A stretch of 42,156 nucleotides of DNA from Spirochaetaceae bacterium (GTDB lineage Bacteria; Spirochaetota; Spirochaetia; SZUA-6; DRHE01): NCBI GenBank assembly GCA_020353535.1, contig CP070696.1, positions 1,955,662 through 1,997,817 on the forward strand, given 5' to 3'. The notes beneath the pieces are model-generated. The model was not told the origin of the DNA, searched no databases, and saw only the letters and a program-made list of their open reading frames with translations. How positions within the stretch are numbered: the stretch's first letter is position 1; each line of letters begins with the position of its first letter. The position numbers and the translations under genes are program-made. Of the stretch, positions 31,666 through 39,884 are shown one piece after another.

Positions 31666-32550
31666 GTGTACACCAGAGGGTTTTCCCGCTATCCGATTGA
31701 GTGGCTGTTCCCCGTTCTGATTCTGGTCATTATCTTCACGGTGTTTCCCTTTGGCTACGCCATCTGGAACAGCCTGTTCCAGATCCTTTTAGTCCTTCCT
31801 ATAAAACCTTTCGTGGGGATCCAGAACTACATCGATGTCGTGTCCAGTCCCTACTTCTGGGAGGCCCTCGTTAACACACTCGTGATCACGGGAATCACCG
31901 CTCCGATTACCGTGATTATCGCCCTCGGTGTGGCCCGGTTGCTGCTGACGAAGTTTGTAGGGCGGAGCATCGTGCGGGCCGTGGTGCTACTACCCTGGGC
32001 CATGCCCGGGGTCGTCTCCGGAACAGTTTGGGTATGGATCTTCCACGGCCAATGGGGAGTATTGAATTCCCTGCTTATGAAGCTGGGTATCATCGATAAC
32101 TATATACAATGGCTCAACACCCCAAACCTGGCCAGAATCGCCGTAATGGTGGCCCACATCTGGACCCAGATTCCCTTTGCCAGTGTTCTGCTCATGGCCG
32201 CCCTGACAACGATCAACAAAGAAATCTATGAGGCTGCCGAGGTGGATGGGGCGGGTCCTGCCCGGAGACTGTTTTCCGTCACCATCCCGCAGATCAAGGC
32301 GATCCTGCTCATCGCTTTTATCTACGAGCTCATAATTGGTTTGACCAGCTACGATCTGACTTATGCCATGACCAGAGGAGGCCCCGGTGGTGCCACGACT
32401 CTGCTCTCCTACTACATTTGGGCTGAGTCCTTTAAGATGCTTCACTTCGGCCGTGGCGCGGCTCTCGGCGTTATCGTGGCTCTGATAACGCTGGGGCTGA
32501 TCTTGGCGATCCTGCGAGCTGTGCCGGGTGAGATCACGGTGGAGGAGTGA
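31666..32550 (+). CDS. Sugar ABC transporter permease (MalF-type)
   Basis: A 294-residue inner-membrane permease with six predicted spans, starting WLFPVLILVIIFTVFPFGYAI. The EAA loop that docks the ATPase reads EAAEVDGAGPARRLFSVTIPQI. The start is GTG 31666, with AAGGAGG four bases upstream. It works with the permease at 32555 and the binding protein at 30303. Confidence 0.95.
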   Translation: MYTRGFSRYPIEWLFPVLILVIIFTVFPFGYAIWNSLFQILLVLPIKPFVGIQNYIDVVSSPYFWEALVNTLVITGITAPITVIIALGVARLLLTKFVGRSIVRAVVLLPWAMPGVVSGTVWVWIFHGQWGVLNSLLMKLGIIDNYIQWLNTPNLARIAVMVAHIWTQIPFASVLLMAALTTINKEIYEAAEVDGAGPARRLFSVTIPQIKAILLIAFIYELIIGLTSYDLTYAMTRGGPGGATTLLSYYIWAESFKMLHFGRGAALGVIVALITLGLILAILRAVPGEITVEE

Positions 32551-32554
32551 GGTC

Positions 32555-33433
32555 ATGGCCAAAAAGATCGCAATCTATTTCTTCGCCGTTGTACTATTCC
32601 TCTTCAGTGCCGGTCCGGTAATCCTTACGATGATAGGCGGGGTCGTTCCTGAGAAGGTTCTGCTTTCGGTCCCTCCTCGATGGTTCTCCATGAAACCGAC
32701 CTTGTCCTATTATAAATACATATTCTACGGCAAGATCCCGGAGAAATTCGAAGAGCGGGGTGCGATGCGGGGCATGATCAGCCAAGAAGCCCGGTTGATC
32801 CCCAGAGGAATGTTGACCAGCACGATTATCGCCCTGTCGGTGATGGGGGTGAACATCCTATTCGGCAGCATGGCGGCTTATGCGTTTGCCCGCATCAAGT
32901 TTCGGGGCAGGTCCCCCACGTTCATGGGGATCATTATGTGCCGATTGATCCCGGCCTCCGCATTGGTCGTGCCGTTTTACCTGATCGTTCAGGCGTTTGG
33001 CCTTATAGAGACCAAAGGGGCAATCATCATGGTCCACAGCCTGCTCACGCTGCCCTTTACGGTCCTGATCCTGACAATGTTCTTCCGCCGGATTCCGGTG
33101 GAGATCGAGGAGTCTGCTGTGGTGGACGGAGCCAAACCGTTTCAGGTCTTCCTGAGGATCACTTTGCCCCTATCGGCGGCCAGCATGGTAGCAACCGGAT
33201 TGTTCGCCTTCATGCTCTCGTATTCCGAGTTTATGTACAGCCTGGTTCTGGGGGGCTCTTTAGGCACCCGTACGCTTCCGGTGGTGATGACCTCCCTGAC
33301 CTACAATCCCGACATGATCTGGGGTATGCTTATGGCCGGGGTATTTCTGACGCTGATCCCCTCATTGATCCTGGCGATCGTTGTTTGGAAGTTCGTAGTG
33401 GAGAATATCATCCTCGGGGCGAGCAAGTATTAG
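32555..33433 (+). CDS. Sugar ABC transporter permease (MalG-type)
   Basis: A 292-residue permease with six spans. The EAA loop reads EESAVVDGAKPFQVFLRITLPLS. ATG 32555 lies 4 bp after the stop of the first permease, with GGAGG upstream; longer readings from 32528 start inside the previous gene. No ATPase gene follows, so a shared MsmX/MsmK-type ATPase encoded elsewhere must serve this importer. Confidence 0.94.
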   Translation: MAKKIAIYFFAVVLFLFSAGPVILTMIGGVVPEKVLLSVPPRWFSMKPTLSYYKYIFYGKIPEKFEERGAMRGMISQEARLIPRGMLTSTIIALSVMGVNILFGSMAAYAFARIKFRGRSPTFMGIIMCRLIPASALVVPFYLIVQAFGLIETKGAIIMVHSLLTLPFTVLILTMFFRRIPVEIEESAVVDGAKPFQVFLRITLPLSAASMVATGLFAFMLSYSEFMYSLVLGGSLGTRTLPVVMTSLTYNPDMIWGMLMAGVFLTLIPSLILAIVVWKFVVENIILGASKY

Positions 33434-33474
33434 GAATGAGCCGCAAGGGTGTGCCAGGTGGTAGCTGGGCAAGC

Positions 33475-34509
33475 CTATAGCCGAACCGGTTTATCCTCTC
33501 TATAGGAACGCTGGGCGGCCAGAACCACCTCCAAGGCGTTTCGCCCGTCCTGGCCGCTCGATATGATCGGGGCCTCCCCGTTTATCACCCGTACAAAATA
33601 GCGGTCCTCTTCCAGAACATCCCCGACCACCTCACCGTGCATCTCGGGCCAGTGCAGGGTTTCGGGGAACTTCCAGCCTTCCTCGTCCACCGCGGACAAA
33701 GTCATGGGGCGGTAGTCGAGGTACAGGGATCCCTTCTCTCCGATCAACTCCAGGCAGACATCCCCGAAGCCTCCCCAGGAGCTCGGCCGTCGCCACTTGA
33801 CGATGGACTCAGAAAGGCCCCAGCCGGTTTCCACGATCGCCAGGCCTCCTTTCTCGAAGCGGATGGTGATCCAGATGAAGTCGTGGACCCCCAGTTCCTT
33901 CATCACCGGACCTTCGGCGACCTCGGCGCTGACTTTGACCGCCCGGTCGTCAAAATACCAGAAGACCTGGTCGATGTCGTGAACCGAGATGTACTCCTCC
34001 ACCTCGACACGTCCTCCGAGCCGCCGTGCTTCCTGAACCACGGCGTTTCTGCGGGCATAGCAGACGAGGGGTTTTCCGATCACTCCGTCCTGTACCGCCG
34101 TCTTGATCTGGGCGTAGCGCACGTCGTAGCGCAGGAGGTGGGCCATCATCAGTTTGACCTTGTGCCTGTCCGCCGCTTCGATGATGGCATCGGCATCCTC
34201 CAGAGTGGTGGCTATGGGCTTTTCCAGCAGGATATGCTTACCTGCAGCTGCGGAATCCTTCACGGATTGACAATGCAGATCTTCTGGAGTTGCGATGACC
34301 ACCGCGTGGATGTCGGGATTATCCAGCAGCTCACGGTGATCGGGGTACAGCCGAAGCGGCTCGGATTGGCCGGGCAGCTGTGGTGCTTTCTTCAAGGCCG
34401 GGTCGCTGGCTGCCAGCACGCGTACATCGGCCAGCTGGGACAATGCCCGGGCATGGAGCATCCCCATGAAGCCGGCACCGATAATACCAATTCCGATTTT
34501 TTCAGCCAT
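33475..34509 (-). CDS. Gfo/Idh/MocA-family oxidoreductase
   Basis: A 344-residue NAD(P)-dependent oxidoreductase. The Rossmann motif is GIIGAGFMGMLHA (residues 8-20) and the catalytic E96-K97-P98 motif is in LLEKPIATT. HDIDQVFWYF and the beta-sheet C-terminal domain follow. Members oxidise or epimerise sugars, inositols or sugar acids. It is convergent with the ABC operon, with ATG 34509 preceded by GGAG. It probably processes the imported sugar, by context. TTGACA (34609-34604) upstream may be its -35, but the -10 (AATCCT) is poor. Confidence 0.92.
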   Translation of the reverse strand: MAEKIGIGIIGAGFMGMLHARALSQLADVRVLAASDPALKKAPQLPGQSEPLRLYPDHRELLDNPDIHAVVIATPEDLHCQSVKDSAAAGKHILLEKPIATTLEDADAIIEAADRHKVKLMMAHLLRYDVRYAQIKTAVQDGVIGKPLVCYARRNAVVQEARRLGGRVEVEEYISVHDIDQVFWYFDDRAVKVSAEVAEGPVMKELGVHDFIWITIRFEKGGLAIVETGWGLSESIVKWRRPSSWGGFGDVCLELIGEKGSLYLDYRPMTLSAVDEEGWKFPETLHWPEMHGEVVGDVLEEDRYFVRVINGEAPIISSGQDGRNALEVVLAAQRSYREDKPVRL

Positions 34510-34652
34510 GTACGGCTCCTCCAGATGAATAAAGTTGGTGCACGAATTCCGGATTCAAGGATCAGGCGAATCTTCAGAAAAGGATTCCACGGAACCGGAA
34601 GCTTGTCAAAGAGATTTCCACGATCCCAGTTTCGAATTCGTCCTACAGAGTT

Positions 34653-34680
34653 TTGACTTTCTTCGCGCAAACGATACAAT
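34653..34680 (+). promoter_or_regulatory. Promoter of the pyruvate-kinase-C-domain-like gene
   Basis: TTGACT (34653-34658) and TACAAT (34675-34680) are 16 bp apart, 24 bp before the start codon. Confidence 0.7.
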
Positions 34681-34704
34681 GCACTGTAACAGAGGTTGAA
34701 TGCA

Positions 34705-35268
34705 ATGGAAGCGAACATCACCTACTTCGAAAAGCGGGGTAAGCAGAACACCGAGGAGACCCTGCGGCTGACCCGCAAGCGGGCGGAGGAGCTGGGGATC
34801 AAGCAGGTGGTACTGGCCTCTACCCACGGGTACACCGCGCTTCAGGCGGCGGAGATCTTTAAGGGAACCGACATCGAGCTCATCGCGGTCAGCATCTCCA
34901 CCGCCTTCGACAGGGAGGGCTGGACCATGAGCGCGGAGGAGCGCAGAAGAGTCGAGCAGGCGGGGGTACGGGTGCTTACCACGATTCACGGGCTGGGAGA
35001 TGGAGTGGCCGAGGGACTGTACGGCGAGCACACGCCGGGCAGCGCAGTTGCCTACACCCTGCGTCTGTTCTCCCAAGGAATGAAGGTGGCCGTGGAGGTT
35101 GCGATCATGGCTCTGGAAGCCGGCCTGGTACAGGCCGGCAGGGAGATCGTGGTCATAGGCGGTACCGACGAGGGCTGCGATACGGCCATCGTCGTCCGGC
35201 CCTCCTATGCCCGTAAAATCAAAGAGTTTCGCATCTGCGAGATCCTCTGCAAACCGAGAATCGGCTGA
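34705..35268 (+). CDS. Stand-alone pyruvate kinase alpha/beta-domain-like protein
   Basis: A 187-residue protein that matches the C-terminal allosteric domain of pyruvate kinase without the catalytic barrel. Visible features are NTEETLRLTRKRAEELGIK, VVLASTHGYTALQAA, and the end GREIVVIGGTDEGCDTAIVVRP. ATG 34705 is nine bases after AGAGG; a TTG at 34696 is less likely. Such free-standing domains occur in archaea and some bacteria and may bind a sugar bisphosphate or act as regulators. It has its own near-consensus promoter. Function unknown. Confidence 0.75.
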   Translation: MEANITYFEKRGKQNTEETLRLTRKRAEELGIKQVVLASTHGYTALQAAEIFKGTDIELIAVSISTAFDREGWTMSAEERRRVEQAGVRVLTTIHGLGDGVAEGLYGEHTPGSAVAYTLRLFSQGMKVAVEVAIMALEAGLVQAGREIVVIGGTDEGCDTAIVVRPSYARKIKEFRICEILCKPRIG

Positions 35269-35286
35269 TCTCCCTTCCTCCCTTTA

Positions 35287-38200
35287 TCATTCCCCGCTGA
35301 AGCCGCTGACCTGCCAGTGGCAGCGGCGGTGAGCTCTGTTTAAAGCTAAGGCGATGTGGAAATCCTGCAGTGCTTGCACCTCCTCCCCGAGGCCTTTGTG
35401 AGCCAGTCCGGACAGGTACATACACTCCGCCACATTCCCGCTCTTTTCGGTCACCCCTCTCTGGGCCTGCTCCAGCAGATCCCGGAGTGCTGCTTCAGCC
35501 TCCTCGGATCGGCCCAGACGCTGCAGGGCTCGGGCCCGATAGTAGCAGAGGCTGTTCGCTACCGGCCTGGGCTCCTCCGCAGCCCGCTGCCAGGCCTCCT
35601 GGGCGCCACTGTCCTCCCCGCTGTCGGCCAGAGCCGCCCCGATCCGGTAGTGCGCCTCGGCATTGGCCTTGTGGAACGGTTCTCCCACGCCGATGTTCCG
35701 GGGATACTCGAAGACCTTTTCGAAGCAGCCGATCGCCTCCTTGGTTTTCCCCCGCCGGGTGAGACTGATGGCTTTACCGATGTTGGCATCCACGTACAGC
35801 AAGCGAACCCCTTTGTACACCTCCCAGGGATAGAAGTGTGTCGAGGAGAGGATTTTGAGGGCTTGATCCCACTCCTGCCTGTCCGTGTGGAAGGCGGCTA
35901 TCATCTCGGCGATCACATCATTCTCCATGAGTTCCTCGGGGATCGATTCGATCAGGGCTGTGCGCCGTTCCTCCAGCCCGCAGGCCAGGAAGATGCGGTT
36001 CAGCTCGAAGTACAGCTTGTAGTCCTGCGGGTCCGCAGTTAGGGCCTGCTCGTAGGCTCGGATTGCCGCATCGGGCTGCTCCCTGTCCTGCCAGTATACC
36101 CGGCCGATGTTGCGGTGAATAACCGAGAAAGTTTCAAGTCCAGGGGCTGCTTCCTGCCACAGCTTCAGCGCTTCCTGCGGCCGGCCTTTGGCGCAGAGCA
36201 GGTTGCCGAGATAGTACCGGGCCTTGTGGTCACCTGCCTCCAGTTCGATGGCCCGTCGAAGAACCGCTTCCGCCTCCAGCCGGTGGGGAAACACGAAGTC
36301 CGGCGCACGTTGGCCGGCATCGCGGAAATGAGAAGCGCTGTCTTTTTTGTTGATCGCCTCGCCGAAGTACCCGAGGAAGTAGTCCACCATGGGATAGGCT
36401 TTGCGGGTGGGACTTGCACCCTGGTTGTACACTGAAAGGATAGCATAGGCTTCTTCGTACAAACCAAATTGGGCATACTCGCAGGCGACCTCCAGATAGG
36501 ACTGCACCTCATCTCGAAAGGCTGTTTCCAGGATTTTGCGGGCATCTGCGTCCTTCTGTTTTGTGGCTTGTGCGAGAAACAGGGATTCGCTGACGGCTAG
36601 GTGGTTCAGCGGATCCACGGACAGGATCTGTTCCAGAACTTCCCCGGCCGCTTCGATTTTTCCCTGCCTGCGCAAAGCACAGGCCAACAACGCCCTGGCT
36701 TCTCCGCTGCAGGGGAACTGGCTGTTCGATTTCCCCAGCTGTTCCACGGCTTTGAACAGCTCCCCTTGACCGAGGTACAGTCCTCCCAGCAGGTACGAAG
36801 CTCCGGCTCGATACAGCCGGCTGCGCAGCAGGTACTTGAGCTCGTCGATGGCCTCTTTGAAATTCCGTTCGAAGATTCGGCAGACACCGAGGTGAAATCG
36901 GGCCGCTTCCTCCCCCACCTCCCGTTTCAGCACTTTTTCAAATCGGGAAACCGCTTCCGTGAACCTGCCCTGGCGTATATCCAGCACGCCGAGGGCCACC
37001 TCCGCCGCACTGTAGTCCGGATCGTCCTGGAGAGCCTGAAGGTAGGCGTCCCGGGCCTGTTCGTAATTCCCCAGCTTCTCGAAGCCCACCCCGTTGCGCC
37101 ACTGCTCCTCAGCTCGGGAATTTTCCCGATCCGCTATGATCTTCACGTACCCCTTGTACTGTAATTCCGCTTCCTCTTGATCTTCACCGTCGGTGGCGAG
37201 CAGCCGTCCTTCGGCGCTATGCACCGTGAGGATCGGATTTTCCGCCGAAGCGCCCTTGAGTGGTACTTCAGCCAGATAGGGTACCGCCGGTTGCAGATCC
37301 GTCTGCTGTTCCCAGATTATGTTTCCACCCACGGCGAGGGATAACCTGGCTCCTTTACGGGCCGCGATGGCCTGGATTCCCAGTTGAATGGTATCCCCGG
37401 TGCGTCGTATGCTGAGGGCCAGCTCGGAGTTCGCAAAGGTGGGTGCCCCGATGTCACGAACCGGATACCAGATCTCCTGCCAGCGTTCCTCCGAATAGGG
37501 TGACAGGATCTCCCATATGCCCATGGTGGGCAGGCGGCCGCTCTGCATCTCCGCATAGGGCCCATCCGCATCGGTGAGCATTTGCTCCCAGATGTCACCG
37601 TCGTCGCTGTTGCCCCAGGTGTAGAACTTGGTACCCCGGGCTTCGGTCCGATCGGCCACGTTGATCATCCCTCGCTTCAAATCGTGGTTGTACCAGCCCA
37701 CGTACTCCAGACGAGGATTCAAACAGAACATGTCCTGAGCTTCGACATGGTTTTTGTCCCAGCTGATGTCCACACCCTCGTTCACGGGAAAGTTCATGAT
37801 GTCCTTGAGGGTCATGACCTTCGTGGCGCTGGAAAGATATTCCATGCCCTTTGAGACGGGAGCCGCCGAGTTCGCCCAGAACCAAAAGCGGTTGGGGAAG
37901 GCGGTGCCGTTGTTCAAGCGCATCTCGGTTTCGAAACAGGCCCGGTCCGGATGCAGGGTCAGGGCAACGCTCCAGCGCATGCGGGAGACCCTCTCTATGT
38001 CTCCAAACAATAGGGAGGCGCTGCCGTCGGAGTTGTGCCGGATAGCGCAGTCAATGGGGGAGGAGGAGGTAACCGTGTGGCCGTTGGGGAAGTTCCATTC
38101 GATCCCGCCGGATACCCAGGCACCGCGGATGCCGATCCTGGCCCACTTGAGAACGTGGTTGTGGTAGATCGCCTCCTTGTCGGCGGCCTTGTCGAATACG

Positions 38201-38460
38201 TACAGCAGCCTGCCGCCAAGCTCGGGGAGCACGGCCAGGCTCAGGTAGTCGTTTTCGAGGAGAAAGGCCTGCCACTGCCTGTCCGACTTGCGATTGAACA
38301 GCGTTTCCTGAAGAGGATAGGGATAAACGATCGAGCTTCCCGGATGGATCGGATTCCTGCGGCTCATTAAAAGCGACGGATTCTTGTCTTCCGGACCTCG
38401 TTCGTAGGTCGAAATGGTGAGGGTGTCTTCCCAAGCGCGCACGGCACCAGTTTTACTCAT
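35287..38460 (-). CDS. DUF5107-TPR protein, 1057 residues
   Basis: The N-terminal ~340 residues are a DUF5107 domain, a galactose-mutarotase-like beta-sandwich seen in bacterial sugar clusters, here with FLLENDYLSLAVLPELGGRLLYVFD, RGAWVSGGIEWNFPNGH and RFWFWANSAAPVSKG. From about residue 450 to 1040 the protein is a long series of tetratricopeptide repeats (for example YEQARDAYLQALQDDPDYSAA and PDAAIRAYEQALTADPQDYK). There is no signal peptide, so it is cytoplasmic. AGGAGG precedes ATG 38460. DUF5107-TPR proteins are common near carbohydrate genes; whether this binds, modifies or senses a sugar is unknown. Confidence 0.85.
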   Translation of the reverse strand: MSKTGAVRAWEDTLTISTYERGPEDKNPSLLMSRRNPIHPGSSIVYPYPLQETLFNRKSDRQWQAFLLENDYLSLAVLPELGGRLLYVFDKAADKEAIYHNHVLKWARIGIRGAWVSGGIEWNFPNGHTVTSSSPIDCAIRHNSDGSASLLFGDIERVSRMRWSVALTLHPDRACFETEMRLNNGTAFPNRFWFWANSAAPVSKGMEYLSSATKVMTLKDIMNFPVNEGVDISWDKNHVEAQDMFCLNPRLEYVGWYNHDLKRGMINVADRTEARGTKFYTWGNSDDGDIWEQMLTDADGPYAEMQSGRLPTMGIWEILSPYSEERWQEIWYPVRDIGAPTFANSELALSIRRTGDTIQLGIQAIAARKGARLSLAVGGNIIWEQQTDLQPAVPYLAEVPLKGASAENPILTVHSAEGRLLATDGEDQEEAELQYKGYVKIIADRENSRAEEQWRNGVGFEKLGNYEQARDAYLQALQDDPDYSAAEVALGVLDIRQGRFTEAVSRFEKVLKREVGEEAARFHLGVCRIFERNFKEAIDELKYLLRSRLYRAGASYLLGGLYLGQGELFKAVEQLGKSNSQFPCSGEARALLACALRRQGKIEAAGEVLEQILSVDPLNHLAVSESLFLAQATKQKDADARKILETAFRDEVQSYLEVACEYAQFGLYEEAYAILSVYNQGASPTRKAYPMVDYFLGYFGEAINKKDSASHFRDAGQRAPDFVFPHRLEAEAVLRRAIELEAGDHKARYYLGNLLCAKGRPQEALKLWQEAAPGLETFSVIHRNIGRVYWQDREQPDAAIRAYEQALTADPQDYKLYFELNRIFLACGLEERRTALIESIPEELMENDVIAEMIAAFHTDRQEWDQALKILSSTHFYPWEVYKGVRLLYVDANIGKAISLTRRGKTKEAIGCFEKVFEYPRNIGVGEPFHKANAEAHYRIGAALADSGEDSGAQEAWQRAAEEPRPVANSLCYYRARALQRLGRSEEAEAALRDLLEQAQRGVTEKSGNVAECMYLSGLAHKGLGEEVQALQDFHIALALNRAHRRCHWQVSGFSGE

Positions 38461-38613
38461 CGGATTCCTCCTAACGTGGCTCTGATGTTTTTTGTGGCAA
38501 ATCTAGTGATTCTGAAAAATGGAACATCTGTCAAGGACATGGACGAGGGGGTGCCGGAAGAATGGGTGCCCTTCCATCCTGGTCGATGAGTTCGAGTAGA
38601 TGGAAGACTAGGC

Positions 38614-38689
38614 TGAAGATAATCTTCACAACTCTTTTACAACTCTTTTACCGCCCCATGACAACTCCGGGTGAAGGGGCTGCTACCCT
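38614..38689 (+). promoter_or_regulatory. PhoB/OmpR-type direct-repeat binding region and extended -10
   Basis: Boxes TTCACA (38625), TTTACA (38636), TTTACC (38647) and ATGACA (38658) recur at exactly 11 bp, two of them within a perfect tandem repeat ACAACTCTTTT (38628-38638, 38639-38649). A perfect palindrome TGAAGAT-A-ATCTTCA (38614-38628) overlaps the first box. An extended -10, TGCTACCCT (38681-38689), follows. Direct repeats with an 11-bp pitch are the usual target of OmpR/PhoB-family regulators. The response regulator encoded at 41786 is a natural candidate. Confidence 0.55.
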
Positions 38690-38697
38690 TTTCTGAT

Positions 38698-38729
38698 GGG
38701 AGTGCAGAGACCTCTGTTGTCCCACTCCC
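38698..38729 (+). other. 5'-end hairpin of the ARPP-1-type transcript
   Basis: GGGAGTG (38698-38704) pairs with CACTCCC (38723-38729), enclosing CAGAG/CTCTG (38705-38709/38712-38716). It would begin within a few bases of the predicted transcript start and end just before AGGAGG, the layout of 5' stabilising stem-loops. Confidence 0.55.
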
Positions 38730-38753
38730 AAGATCAGATCAGGAGGTAAGAGA

Positions 38754-39758
38754 ATGAAGAGAGCAGTTGTGATCGTAGTGGTGATCTTCGGGATGTTGGC
38801 TCCCGCCTCAGCGGTGTTCGCCCAATCCGCCGAGGAGATCCGGCACTTCATCGGGCGCTTGGAGGCGGGCAAGCCTCTGTCCTACCGTAACCTCACAGTT
38901 GTACCCGTGCTGTTGCGCAGTGACTGGCCAGAGCCCAATCTCGGGTCATACCTGACCTTGGATCAAGCCCTGGAGCGGGGCTTGCTGGATATCCGGGAGA
39001 AAGACGAAGGGGATGTGCCCTGGGTCGTGGTCAGCAATCGCAGCGACAGGAGCATCTTCATCATGGGTGGAGAGATCTTGAGCGGCTGTAAACAGGACCG
39101 TATCGTGGCCCGGGATGTTCTGATCGCTCCCCACCGCAAACGGCTGCTTGTGCCCGTGTACTGTGTGGAGGCCGGGCGCTGGCATCATGTCAGCGGAGCC
39201 TTCAAGAGCGAGAAGAACCTGGGAACCTACTCGATGCGTGCGGCCGCTCAGGGCTCAACCGGCAACAACCAGATGGAGGTCTGGAACCGGGTCGCCGAAT
39301 CCAATCGCAAGATGGGTGTCAGCTCTGATACCGAAGCCTACCAGGATGTGTTCAGAAAGGACGAGGTAGCCGAGCTGGTCTCCGATGTTGAGGAGAAGTT
39401 CAAGGATCTGCCTCGGTTGGGAAAACAGACAACCGGAGTGATCATCGCTCTGGGTAATCACATCATCGGCGTTGATATCTTTGCCTCACCCGATCTATTC
39501 CGGGCCTTGTGGCCCAAGATCATCAAATCCTGCGTGGTTCTCATGAGCGGGTATGAAGGGGATGCCTCCTTAACTGGGAAGCGGGCCCAGCAATTCCTGA
39601 ATGCCCTCCAAGGTTTGAGCCTGGGTCGGCAGCCGGGTGTAGACCTGGGTATCGACTACTCAGGAGAGCTGAAGGATTTTGCAGTGAACGCTCTGGTTGT
39701 TGGGAATGCCGTGTTTCATCTGAGTGCGGTTCCCCACGACTCAGACATCGATTTCTAG
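38754..39758 (+). CDS. Secreted ARPP-1/DUF6569-type protein
   Basis: A 334-residue protein with a signal peptide (VVIVVVIFGMLAPASAVFAQ, cleavage after AVFA). The mature domain has SYRNLTVVPVLL, GEILSGCKQDRIVARDVLIAP and VPVYCVEAGRWHHVSG, the hallmarks of the ARPP-1 domain. Its function is not established; the conserved GCKQDR and CVExGRW suggest a catalytic or ligand site. AGGAGG is seven bases before ATG 38754. It is followed by a two-component system and is probably controlled by it. Confidence 0.82.
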   Translation: MKRAVVIVVVIFGMLAPASAVFAQSAEEIRHFIGRLEAGKPLSYRNLTVVPVLLRSDWPEPNLGSYLTLDQALERGLLDIREKDEGDVPWVVVSNRSDRSIFIMGGEILSGCKQDRIVARDVLIAPHRKRLLVPVYCVEAGRWHHVSGAFKSEKNLGTYSMRAAAQGSTGNNQMEVWNRVAESNRKMGVSSDTEAYQDVFRKDEVAELVSDVEEKFKDLPRLGKQTTGVIIALGNHIIGVDIFASPDLFRALWPKIIKSCVVLMSGYEGDASLTGKRAQQFLNALQGLSLGRQPGVDLGIDYSGELKDFAVNALVVGNAVFHLSAVPHDSDIDF

Positions 39759-39782
39759 AGAGGAAGCCTGAACGCTTTTCAG

Positions 39783-39849
39783 CCACGGACGCAGGAAACG
39801 CAAAGCGTATTCTCCGTAGGCCGGAGACGCAAGCACTCCACGTCCGTGG
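39783..39849 (+). other. Three-way-junction RNA-like structure before the histidine kinase gene
   Basis: A 9-bp closing stem CCACGGACG (39783-39791) / CGTCCGTGG (39841-39849) encloses two hairpins, ACGC-AAA-GCGT (39798-39808) and TCTCCG-TAGGC-CGGAGA (39811-39827). It lies between the ARPP-1-type stop and the kinase start. It may be a leader RNA structure, a processed 3' end or a small mobile palindromic element; no flanking target duplication is evident. Confidence 0.55.
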
Positions 39850-39884
39850 TTGTCAGGTTGCATAAACCCGGCAACGGTGGGAAG

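Larger units (their letters stand above)
38461..38753. other. Divergent regulatory region upstream of the ARPP-1-type gene
   Basis: This 293-bp gap serves two divergent genes. Toward DUF5107 on the minus strand TTGACA (38534-38529) could be a -35, with no good -10. Toward the plus strand it holds a 15-bp palindrome, 11-bp-pitch boxes, an extended -10 and a 5' hairpin, listed separately. Confidence 0.6.
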
